From Protula sp. h YS-2021 (taxonomy: Eukaryota > Annelida > Polychaeta > Sabellida > Serpulidae): a stretch of 64,000 bases of DNA. A program made the translations under genes and the position numbers. The notes beneath the pieces are model-generated. The model was not told the origin of the DNA and made no database searches. It saw only the letters and a program-made list of their open reading frames with translations. Of the stretch, positions 35,648 to 64,000 are shown piece after piece; position 1 is the first letter of the stretch; each line of letters opens with the position of its first letter. The stretch spans positions 9,408,763 to 9,472,762 of the forward strand of contig OX457028.1 of the NCBI GenBank assembly GCA_949752745.1, in the 5' to 3' direction.

Positions 35648-37692
35648 ATAGTATTATTATTATTTAACATATTTATATAGCGCTTAATATATATAATCTC
35701 TAAGCGCTTTACAATACTAAGAAGAGAATATTATGATAATACAAATGAAAATACATGTAAAATTAAATATGATAAAACAGTTAAAACTGGACTTAAAGCC
35801 CATAATCAATAGACAAACCTTGTAATAATAAATATACTGAATTAAGCAGTCAAGTATACGCTTTTCTAAAAAGATATGTTTTGAGTGCTTTTTTAAAAGA
35901 AGCTATTGAGTTAATATTGCGCAAGGCTGTAGGTAAAGAGTTCCACAAACGTGGAGCACAGTTCCTAAACGCACGATCTCCAAATTTACTGCAAGTTCGG
36001 AACTCGATGAGTTGAAACTGGTAGTCCGATCGTGTAGTCCTATGAGCTGGACGCCAGGAGATGAGTTCGGTAAGGTATTCTGGTGCTCTGCCGTGGAGAC
36101 AGTTATGTGTGAATACAAGAATTTTAAATTCTATCCGCTGCTCGACGGGAAGCCAGTGTAAGGATTGTAACAAGGGAAAAGCGTCTTCGTACTTGGACAC
36201 ACGGTAGATAAGTCTGGCTGCAGCGTTTTGGACAGATTGAAGTCGCTTCAATAAGGAACGATTTATACCAAATAACAAGCTATTTGAAAAGTCCAGTCTT
36301 GAAATAACGTATGCGTGAACGAGTGTTTTGGTAGCAAATGGCGTGAGGTATCGACATATCCGGTTGATATTTTTTATGAAATACATACTGCTTTTAATTT
36401 TTTCTGAGATAAATCTTTCCATAGACATATGAGTGTCGAAAAATGCACCCAGGTTCTTCACGCAGTCACTTGAGTTAATCGTTATATTGCCCATGTTAAG
36501 GGATAGGGATGGTGTTTTGCAAAAACTGTAGGAGGAGCCGAAAAGAATAAGTTCTGTCTTATCGTCGTTTAATTTGAGCATATTGATTCTCATCCAGTTT
36601 TTTACAGCAGCTATGCATTTCTGAAGACAGTTTACAGCTTTGTATGGACTGGTGCGAGGATCAAAGGACACGTATAATTTGCTATCATCGGCATAAAAAT
36701 GGTGAGGTAAACCAAAGCGACTAGCGATATCTGCGAGAGGTGTTACGTACATGGTAAATAGCAGCGGACCCAGGACTGACCCCTGCGGCACGCCGAAGCC
36801 AACTGTGACATCGGGCGATGGTTGGCGATTGATCAAGACACATTGAGAACGTTGATCTAGATAAGATTTTATCCGATTGACGGCGTGGCCTTTGATACCA
36901 AAACGAGTCTCAAGACGGTGAAACAGAATCGAGTGGTCAATGGTATCAAATCCAGCGCTGAGATCTAACATTGCGAGGGCAACCATTTTCTTCTCATGGA
37001 GAGCAGATAGTATATCATTTTGCACGCGAAGGAGGGCACTTTCAGTAGAGTGGAACATTCTGTACGCAGACTGGTATTTGTTGAGGAGGGAGTGCGTTCG
37101 AAGGTAGTCATTTATCCTTTTGGCCACTAGACGCTCGACGAGTTTTGACACAAAACTTAGATTGGATATGGGTCGATAATTCTATAGTATATCAGGATCA
37201 AGCGAGGCTTTTTTTTAGAAGAGGTGTGACTATTGCACGTTTGAGTGTGCTGGGGACCTCTGCTTTCTTAAGTGAGAGGTTGATAATCCGGGTAAGCATT
37301 GCCGAGAGCTCAGGCAAACAGGCTTTGAGTAGGCCCGTTGGTACTGGGTCGAGGCCGCAGCTAAACGATGGAGATTTACATATTAAAGATTCAGCTTCAC
37401 TAACAGTCGCAGGTTGAAACTCAGTTAAAGACTGTCCACCGGTTGGAGAGTGATCAGGCAAAATATTTGAGCGTAGTTCATCAAAAGTAACTAGTGTTTC
37501 TTCGAGACTAATATCGTTTCGAATACGCACAATTTTATCAAAAAAAAAATCGCAGAATACGGTTGGAAGTGCTTCCTGCGGTATATTTGATGGGGTGTGC
37601 TTTGATTTATTCCAGCCTAGGATCTCCTTGGTGACGTTGAACAGGCGTATTTGATCTTGGCCGCATTCTAAGACACGGTTAGAGAGAATCTA
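35648..37692 (-). mobile_element. Non-LTR retrotransposon copy (CR1/Rex1-type)
   Basis: Includes the broken reverse transcriptase plus a 3' tail. The tail carries the inverted motif TAAGCGCT / AGCGCTTA around a short loop (35678-35710) and ends in an AAT-type microsatellite (ATTATTATT on the plus strand, 35650-35664), the typical 3' end of CR1-like elements. The 5' end near 37692 is where homology stops. Confidence 0.85.
35850..37692 (-). pseudogene. CR1/Rex1-like LINE reverse transcriptase, broken and 5'-truncated
   Basis: Conceptual translation gives a non-LTR retrotransposon reverse transcriptase. The main open part (35850-37151, 433 codons) holds motif A (LDLSAGFDTIDH), motif B (GFGVPQGSVLGPLLF), the YADD active site and the usual C-terminal region (LQSLHWLPVEQRIEFKILVF). 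Upstream sequence to about 37690 (VTKEILGWNKSKHTP, CDFFFDKI, SCGLDPVPTGLL) belongs to the same protein. It is interrupted by a frameshift near 37185-37197 and an in-frame TAG in DPDIL*NYRPISN. The endonuclease domain is absent. It lies in the intergenic region, a typical dead 5'-truncated insertion. Confidence 0.93.
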
Positions 37693-40896
<3,204 letters not shown>

Positions 40897-41699
40897 TCTT
40901 TTATTTAAAATACTAGTATCAGTTTTTTATCTTTTATGCAAAAAGTATGAAGTGAAGTATCTGGACTCGATGATTGCTGTACATCTTTTTACCACAAAAA
41001 GTCTGAGTTAGGTATGAACTTGTAGGCTGTTGTACAGCTTTTTGATGCATAAAGTCCGGGGGAAGGCAGGAACATGCTTATTGCTGCACAGCTTTTTTAA
41101 TAACGTCAACATGTCAACGATATGTCAATGACATGTTCATACAAAATGGGGGATTAGACAAACAGCTTTAAAGAAACGCCCCCGACCGAGGGTGTTTTGA
41201 ATGTGTTTTCCAACTGAAAAATTGTCTCTTTTCTTACGCCAGTCCTCGAAAGAAACCATTGAAAAGGGGAAGTATAAAGAAAACCATGAGAGCCTGGATG
41301 GCGTTCTCTGAGAGAACTAAACTGCAGCTGTGCTTCATAATATGAACCTTTTTGCTAACAGTTGCTAACAGTTGTTGTTAGAATCCAACAAACGTCAAGA
41401 ACATCCGTTATGAATGAAAAAGGCACGGTAGAACCCAATATTTGATTACTTGCAGTCACAAATCAGGCGACTTCATGAGGTTCGAATCTCTGCTCTAGTC
41501 TCGTTCGGGTCTCGTTCTAGTCTAGTTCTAGTCTTGTTCCGATCTTGTTTTAGTACAAATGTAATGTTTTCTCAATTTATGTCGGACCAAGTGGGGTAAA
41601 GCTTAGCCACATAGTCCTTTATAAATAGAAAATAAAAGTATTTTTTTACTTCAACACTCTGGCACAGTGAAGCTTTGCTATATTAAGGGTGATGGAACT

Positions 41700-41900
41700 T
41701 AGAGGGCTATGACGGTTAGCTCACTTTGTCAGAACACCGGTTTAGTACTCCCAAGGGCCAGATGTTCTAATCCAGCTTGCGATGGTCAGCAAGAAATGGT
41801 CACTTCAACTTCGCAAGTACAGTTGGTTTAGATCACCTAACATGCAGAAACCAAATTATCGAGCATTGAGAAATTCAGTCATCATTTGAAAACCCAAATA
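41700..41900 (+). mobile_element. tRNA-like SINE head
   Basis: GGTTAGCTCACTTTGTCAGA and GATGTTCTAATCCAGC resemble A and B boxes at tRNA spacing. The 3' limit is uncertain. Confidence 0.5.
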
Positions 41901-43009
41901 AGTTATAGAAAGCATGAAAATAGACCAAGTCTCATTATGAAAAATCGACATTATAAAAGGGAAATATTTCACATACTTCAGTTTCTGTGTTACTTAATTA
42001 TCTAACATTTTATAAAAAGGGCTTTGTTAGTGACAACCCTCTCCTAGGAACTTGAATTAATGTTAACAGCTGGAAGCCTCTTTCTCAGAAATAAGCATCA
42101 ATATCTCATAGCCCCCACATCACACTGATATGCCCCGGGCAAGAACAGGTCTACATTCACTTATTCTTTTCTTTCTCTCTTTCTTATAAACCTCTGAAAG
42201 AACATTAGCTCCGTAACTTTCAATAACAATATATTATGATAAAAGTTTTCTGACAAAGATGGTAATAGAGAGGTAATAACATAGTATTTCTATCACATTC
42301 CACTTGTGTTTACTATTTATCATTTAATTTGTTTATTGATTTATCTTTATTATTTATTATTCACTTTTTATTATTAAATTTTTTAGATTGTTTAAATAGT
42401 GTTCAGTATATATGACATGACAACGTTGTAATAGCAATGTTCTTGACAGACTTACTACACGCATGCTGAATTGCGCCTATGTTGCAGTACATCTTTTACT
42501 TTAGCATGTTTGCAAACCCTCTAAACGATTTTCAAATGGTGTTTTAACTAATGAAATGGTTTTTTTTTGTGTGTAATTTACTTCGTATCCGTAAGTGCTA
42601 AGCATAAGTACAACCGGTGTAAAATGTGCAAAGTCTATGAAATATGAAAAATAACACTTAAATCTTCTAATGTCACCCATTTTACTGAAAGAGAACATTT
42701 AAACGAATAAATAACTGCTAAATGTTAAATGCAAGACTTTCCTCGCTATCATGAATGCCAGAGGATGACCTCAGATGAAACATAAATCAAAGTTTAAACC
42801 CTCTAAGACATAGACACAAAGAGTTTGGCTTCATGATGATTTTTTTTTACTTCTCACTGACGGATTCCGAGTTTTTTCTGTATTTATCAATGAAACGTTC
42901 TTGTATGTTTTAAATAATCATACCATGCTCTACATGGAAAGTCCTGCATTCATTTTCTTTGAAATATTATAATCTTATACCCCACAGCAGAGGGACTACG
43001 GGGAAGAAT
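41901..43009. other. Non-coding intergenic
   Basis: AT-rich unique-looking sequence; nothing recognised. Confidence 0.5.
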
Positions 43010-43745
43010 TGAAATGCCGATGAGTATTCCCATGCACGCAGAGAGGGATCAGACGGACCAAATACTGCCTGTCCGATGCACACAGAGAGGGATCAAGTGA
43101 ACCAATTACTGTCTGTCCGATGCATGCACGCAGAGAGGGATCAAGTGAACCAATCACTGCCTGTCGCATGCACACAGAGAGGGATCAGGTGAACCAAGTA
43201 CTGCCTGTCACATGCACGCAGAGAGGGATCAGGTGAACCAATTACTGTCTGTCCGATGCACGCACGCAGAGAGGGATCATGTGAACCAATCACTGCCTGT
43301 CACATGCACACAGAGAGGGATCAGGTGAACCAAGTACTGCCTGTCCGATGCACACAGAGAGGGATCAGGTGAACCAATTACTGTCTGTCCGATGCACGTA
43401 CGCAGAGAGGGATCATGTGAACCAATCACTGCCTGTCACATGCACACAGAGAGGGATCAGGTGAACCAAGTACTGCCTGTCCGATGCACACAGAGAGGGA
43501 TCAGGTGGACCAATTACTACATGCCCGGTGCACACAGAGACGGATGCGATGAAGCAATTACTGCCTATCCGATGTACACAGAGACGGATCAAGTGATCCA
43601 ATTACTGCCTGTCCAATGTACACAGAGAGGGATCGGGTAAACAAATAACTACCTGTTCGATGCACACAGCCAGGGATCACGTAAACCAATTATTGCGTGT
43701 CCGATGCACACAGAGAGGGATCAGGAGAGATAATTACTGCCTGCC
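43010..43745. repeat. ~44-48 bp minisatellite
   Basis: About sixteen units of CACACAGAGAGGGATCAGGT then GAACCAATTACTGCCTGTCCGATG (with GCACGCACGC insert variants), with groups of units repeating as blocks. Confidence 0.95.
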
Positions 43746-44119
43746 CTCTCTAAGCCACCGTCAGCAGCCCCTATTGCCGCCCGTCTTTGAATACAATCAT
43801 CCGCATTAATATTGCATGTGAAAATTCTCAAGTTTCGCAATCGAGTGTATGATAATGCGTTTGTCGAAATCTGTCTTATAGCTTTGGCGTGAACTCAAAC
43901 TTAGGGTGAACACCACCATCTCAGAACGAATTTTCCTATTTTCTGCACAGGTCAAGGTTGGGAGAGATGTGGATTCAAAAGCGTAATAAATAATACTGAA
44001 AAACACCCGACCAGGTAGATATGCAGTCCTTCAAACGGTACAGTAATCAATTCGTAGAAAACGTTTCTGATTCTTAAGCCCCGCTGTTATCTGATATTTA
44101 TGCATAACGCCACAGCAAA

Positions 44120-44870
44120 AGCTATCGGAATAAAAGCTGACAGAATAAAGGCTGACAGAATGAAGGCTGACAGAATGAATTCTGATAGAATAAAGAATAA
44201 ATGGATGTGACAGAATGAAGCATGATAGAATGAAGGCTGACAGAATGACGGCTAACAAAAGACGGCTGACAGATTGAATGCTGACAGAATAAAGGCTGAC
44301 AGAATGAAAGCTGACAAAATGAAGGCTGACAGAGTGAAGGCTGACGGAATGAAATAAAACAGAATGACGGCTGACAGAATGAATCCTGACAGAATGAAAA
44401 CTGACAGAATAAAGGCTGATAGATTGAAAGCTGACAGAATGAAGGCTGATAGAACAAAGGCTGACAGAATGACGGCCGATAGAATGAAGGCTGACAATTT
44501 GAAAGCTGACAAAATGAAGGCTGAAAGAATGACTGCTGACAGAATGAAAGCTGACAGAATGAAGGCTGATAGAACAAAGGCTGACAGAATGACGGCCGAT
44601 AGAATGAGGGCTGACAATATGAAAGCTGACAAAATGAAGGCTGAAAGAATGACTGCTTACAGAATGAGAGCTGACAGAATGCAGGCTGGCAGAATGAAAG
44701 CTGACAGAATGAGGGCTGACAGAATAAAAGTTGACAAAATAAAGGCTGACAGAATGACGGCTGACAGAATGAAGGCTGGCAGAATGAAAACAAACAGAAT
44801 GATAACTGACAGAATGAAGTCTGACAGAATGACGACTCTCAGAATGAAAACTAACAGAGTGAAGACTATA
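44120..44870. repeat. 15 bp minisatellite
   Basis: About fifty copies of GACAGAATGAAGGCT. The period of 15 keeps frames open on both strands (DRMKA on plus, SAFIL or CQPSF on minus). Confidence 0.95.
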
Positions 44871-44949
44871 GCTGAAACTTATTTTTCAATAGTATATATA
44901 CTGACTCTTTGACACTGACTGTACATGCACGCTTGTCAATGTTCAATCA

Positions 44950-45385
44950 AATACATAGGACCACCGAGCCCCGCGTCATAGGTCAAACAAACAACCACCC
45001 AGCTCCGCGTGACAGGTTAAACAAAGAACCATCCAGCCCAGCGTCATAGGTAAAAAACTACCACCCAGCCCCGCGTCATAAGTCAAACAAACAATCACCC
45101 AGCCCCGCGTCATAGGTAAAGAAACAACCATCCAACCCAGCATGATAGGTCAAACAAGCAGCCAACTAGTACCGCGTGATAGGTCGAACAACCAATCATT
45201 CAGCCCCGCGTCATGGGTCAAGCAAACAACCACCGAGCCCTGCGTCATGGGTCAAACAAACAATCACCCAGCCCCGTGTGATAGGTCAAACAACTACCGA
45301 GCCCCGCGTGATAGGTCAAACAAAGAACCACCAAGCCGGGCGTCATAAGTCAAACAAAAAAACCACCCAGCCCCGCGTGATTTAT
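44950..45385. repeat. ~34 bp minisatellite
   Basis: About twelve units of GTCAAACAAACAACCACCCA then GCCCCGCGTCATAG. Confidence 0.93.
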
Positions 45386-45710
45386 TCCCTATGATTTTTC
45401 TAGCGATGGCAAAGATTTTAGGAAAGACCAGCCTTTAACTTCAGGTGGTATTTTAAGTACAGCGACGACCCTTCGTAAAATGTGGTGCTTTAGTTCTTAT
45501 TTGTATCACTCAAATGTTTTTTCGTTAGAATAATAACCAAAACAAAACACCATCTATAATCCTTATTATTTTGTGCCTTAAGTACATGAACATAATCATT
45601 TCTATGTATCAGTTGAACTTATATTGATACCATTAAACATTTAAATAATAAGGCAAAAAGTACTTTTTATAATAACGAAACTGAGATGAATTAAGGAAGA
45701 ATGAAAATCG

Positions 45711-46530
45711 TACCGGGGATTTCCGAAAAAAAGCCCAGGGCTTCTATTTGGAAACTGGCCAATTTCAGGCGCTCATTTAGAAACCAAATAGAAGCCCCGG
45801 GGCTTCTATCAGGAAACAGTTTCCTAATTAGAGCCCCGGGGCTTCTATTTTTTTTTTTTAGATAATGGGGGGGGGGGATTGTCGATAAGTTTTTATTGAG
45901 AAAAGAAAATTTACCATCAATCTCTTATTAAAGCGCTACGTGCTGAGGATATCGGCACAAAAAATAACAAAACACGCAAAAACAACAGTAACTAAAAAAG
46001 TCTGGTAAAATGGGGGGGAGGGGGGCTGCCTTGTGCGAAGCACAGGATTAAACAACGACGCAGAACGTGTCTAGGGGTTTGCCTCACATCAAAGGATTAA
46101 GTGCAGAGTGTCTGCATTGCTAGTAAACATAAGTTCAAAAAAGACTTGCAGGGAAGGAGGGGCAACATCACGCCGCCCGTTTCAGTACTCAGCCGGTTAT
46201 ATTTCCAGTAATACTCCGGAGTTAAGGTGGCAGTGGGGAGGGGGGAGTGTGTGTTCGCCTTGTGCAATGCACAGGATTAAGCAACAATGCAGAACATGTC
46301 TAGGGGTGCCTTCTATCAAAGGATTAAGTGCACCGTGTCTGCATTGCGAGTAAACACGAGTTTTAAAAAGACTTGCAGGGAAGGAGGGGGGCTTTTATTA
46401 GGAAACGATTTTTTCAGGTCTTTATTTTAACTCCAAATAGAAGCCCCGGGGCTTCTATTGGGAAACAGTTTCACAATAAGAGCCCCGGGGCTTTTATATG
46501 GGGGGAGCTTCTTTTCGGAAACTCCCGGTA
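45711..46530. mobile_element. TACCGGGGATTTCCG-type inverted-repeat element
   Basis: Termini TACCGGGGATTTCCGAAAA (45711) and TTTTCGGAAACTCCCGGTA (to 46530) are imperfect inverted repeats of about 25 bp. Perfect palindromes with core AGAAGCCCCGGGGCTTCT lie near both ends (45788-45809 and 46437-46458). A 229 bp internal segment is duplicated. No transposase. Confidence 0.8.
46030..46390. repeat. 229 bp-period tandem duplication inside the 45.7-46.5 kb element
   Basis: The stretch from CTTGTGCGAAGCACAGGATT (46030) through the GACTTGCAGGGAAGGAGGGG end is repeated from 46259 with few changes. Confidence 0.8.
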
Positions 46531-48288
46531 GTTTATTTTTAAAGCAGCGACAGAAGAGAATACTCGCCGTGATGGGCGAAAATACAAGACATATATAGAT
46601 GCGGTTGACGTTTATTTGCATAATACTATGTCTAACAATAATAGTTCACATTACATACTTTTTTTCCCTACAGATTTCCATCATCGGAATTCACATACGA
46701 AACGATACTTCAAGTCTCCATTGTAGAGTGCGACATTTCACCAAAAAATCTCGTTTTTACAGGACACGTTTTGTATTTCTGTTAACTGGTCTTCAAACTG
46801 TTGAAATGTTTCACCGCGGAGAAATTTAAAACGAATTTGTGTGTTGCGTTAAAAGGATTAGCAATTTTATCAATTTAACAGAAGAAACAGAATTAATCTA
46901 AAACACTCCTTGATAGTGACATAAAATTAAAGATATAATGAATTGATTCTGTGCACAACTTTAAAAACCGCCTATTCTCCGGACGCTTGCTTATTTTTGT
47001 TTTCAGAAGAAAGTTTGCAATTTCATAACAAAACATGTTAATAAATATCGAAGTTAATAAATAGTGAGGTGTAAGATATAATCAAATGATATATGAGTAT
47101 TACATTTTCAAAACAAAGAGAATTAGTTATTCGAAGGTGCGTAGTTTCATTGACAGGGTTTGAAATCATGTGACTAGAATAAATAAGATTACAATATGAA
47201 AAAAATGTGATAACACCATCAACATACAGACTGCCTGACAAAGGCTAGAAATATGGAGAATATGAAAGACCCGCCCCGTCCCGCCCCCTCTCCCCCGGGG
47301 GAGCGGCTCTAGGTATTATATGTGACGCCATCTTTGTATAAAACAAAAACAAAATAAAAAAGAACGCGGAGGAAAGGGATAATTTTAAGGTCAGATCCGA
47401 TTGGCGCAGAGAGTATTATTACAAACTCAGCACTCCGAGTTTAAAAATCGCACTAAAATCCCATGTACATATGAGTGCCGTCTCCCCACCCCCCCCCCCC
47501 CCCCTCTCCATGTACGTGACAAGCAAACGATTTGATTCACATTTGATGGTACACTGATTTAGTGGACAATCACTCTGCAAATTGTAAACAATCAAACCGC
47601 AAACGTTAATGGAACATTTTCCTGATTTCTCCGTACATAATTTATATATTTTATCAAGTTATCAGATGCGCAACTACAAATGTCTGGGCAGGAAGTCCTC
47701 AACAAATAATTATGTATGTCAGCTTAGATGTCTCTCCAAAATAAATGGACATAATCAACTCAATTGCAATTACTTGGCATGGCAATTTAAAGCTTAATTA
47801 TAATGTATGCATTTTATAAAATGACATATATCGTTAAACAAGCTTACCAAGGATTTAAATCTCAATCTATATTTGGTCTCTGCTTAAGCAATAAAACTTT
47901 TACCTGAGTAAAACGTGTGTTTAACAAAGGAATGCGTAATTGCAATTGCAACTGTAAATCTATAAAACAACAGTCTAAAAATCGTATTGGTGTATATATA
48001 TGTGTCAATCAAAACAACAGAAGCAGTAACTATGGCAACGTAAACTTTCCAAAGTTTCTTAACTACGACCAATAATTGTTGTATACTGTCCAGTCGTTGA
48101 TTGGTTCGTTTCCTCGTCGTTGATTTGTTCGTTTCCTTGCGTTATTTGCATGCGTTCAGACTCATTTTTCCTTTATATTGCCTTTCAAAGCGTTGCATTG
48201 TCACTGTGTGAGGTACAACACAGAGGGCAATGGGTACATCCTAAGGATCTCCTCGTGTGGTTTAGCTGTTTATGTTATCGCTCTTAAT
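46531..48288. other. Gene 2 3' flank
   Basis: Holds the small CGGAGTGC fragment, poly-C at 47490-47505 and otherwise AT-rich sequence. The 3' UTR of gene 2 should lie near 48288. The nearest candidate poly(A) signal is a weak AATATA about 115 bases past the stop. Confidence 0.45.
47349..47490 (+). mobile_element. Short CGGAGTGC-family fragment 3' of gene 2
   Basis: AACGCGGAGGAAAGGGATAA, GCAGAGAGTATTATTACAAA and CAGCACTCCGAGTTTAAA match the family but the ends are eroded. Confidence 0.5.
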
Positions 48289-63696
<15,408 letters not shown>

Positions 63697-63903
63697 CTGA
63701 CGAAAAAAAAAACAAGTTCGACAGAGTGAGTTCAGCAGGAAGAGATTAAGGAAAAATAATGTTATTGAAAATACACTGTTTCTGGCGTCCCAAATGGTTT
63801 CACAACTTTTATTCTTTTATTTAACAGATCCAATTTATTTTAAACTTCAGTGTTGTCACTTTTACATTTTTTTTAGATTCTTTCTGTGCACATACTTTGA
63901 TAA

Positions 63904-64000
63904 GGTAGCGAGGGAGTGTGGGGTGGCGAGGGAGTGTGGGTGGCGAGGGAATGTGGGGTGGGGAGGGAGTGTGGAGTGGCGATGGAGTGTGGGGTGGCGA
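63904..64000. repeat. ~18 bp tandem repeat at the right edge
   Basis: GGCGAGGGAGTGTGGGGT, about five copies, cut by the window end. Confidence 0.9.

Noticed and set aside
41440..41500. tRNA-like GGTTCGAATCTC box
   Set aside because: Only a B-box-like motif; no matching A box at proper spacing.
43392..43640. Frame inside the 44 bp array
   Set aside because: Repeat translation; no start context or homology.
43010..43745. CRISPR-like repeat-spacer pattern
   Set aside because: The apparent spacers (AACCAATTACTGCC) are themselves repeated; it is a minisatellite.
44122..44912. Long frames (DRMKADR repeats; CQPSF repeats) as a structural protein gene
   Set aside because: Translations of a 15 bp minisatellite, open in several frames at once.
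47884..48072. Minus-strand hydrophobic frame (KKLWKVYVAIVTASVVLID) as a possible leader exon
   Set aside because: No ATG in frame at its start; only a TTG.

Overview
The window is animal (metazoan) genomic DNA: AT-rich, intron-rich, full of microsatellites, minisatellites and short inverted-repeat transposons. It is dominated by two tandem genes on the minus strand. Both encode relatives of the molluscan receptor GRL101, a leucine-rich-repeat GPCR with LDL-receptor class A (LDLa) modules. The family, the tRNA-derived SINEs and the CR1-type LINE suggest a marine invertebrate, most likely a lophotrochozoan (mollusc, brachiopod or annelid). That placement is inference, not proof.

Gene 1 (about 807-22192, minus) shows 29 exons that join in one uninterrupted frame of 1720 codons. 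Domain order is somatomedin B, C-type lectin (CTLD-A), EGF, four CUB domains and a fifth CUB-like unit, CTLD-B, a short linker, CTLD-C, four LDLa modules, an unnamed Cys-rich module, two LDLa modules and five leucine-rich repeats. The hinge and 7TM region must lie left of base 1, and the signal-peptide exon lies right of 22192 and was not found. Gene 2 (48289 to at least 63696, minus) shows 18 exons and 950 codons to a stop: CTLD-C, four LDLa, the Cys-rich module, two LDLa, LRRs, hinge, seven TM segments and a short basic tail. Its 5' end is off the right edge. Shared exons have identical or nearly identical lengths in the two genes (278, 112, 120, 108, 117/123, 120, 234/225, 135, 111, 452 bp) and identical phases, so they are tandem paralogues.

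The 26 kb between them (22.2-48.3 kb) has no gene I can support. It holds a 5'-truncated, broken CR1/Rex1-like LINE (35.65-37.69 kb), a hAT-like element (31.70-33.37 kb), several non-autonomous inverted-repeat elements (23.16-24.15, 25.11-26.10, 33.51-34.11, 45.71-46.53 kb), a SINE, and large minisatellites with 12, 15, 34 and 44 bp units. The introns carry the same kinds of repeats. A dispersed roughly 250 bp inverted-repeat family carrying CGGAGTGC-like motifs has several copies in gene 2 introns. Many arrays in the two genes begin within a few tens of bases of a splice site; two of them carry copies of the acceptor junction itself.

Functionally both genes look like cell-surface receptors. 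The ectodomain offers carbohydrate, protein and lipoprotein-type binding modules (CTLD, CUB, LDLa, LRR), and a class A, LGR-type 7TM domain signals inside. Gene 1 has a much enlarged ectodomain in the part visible here; whether gene 2 has the same extension cannot be seen.
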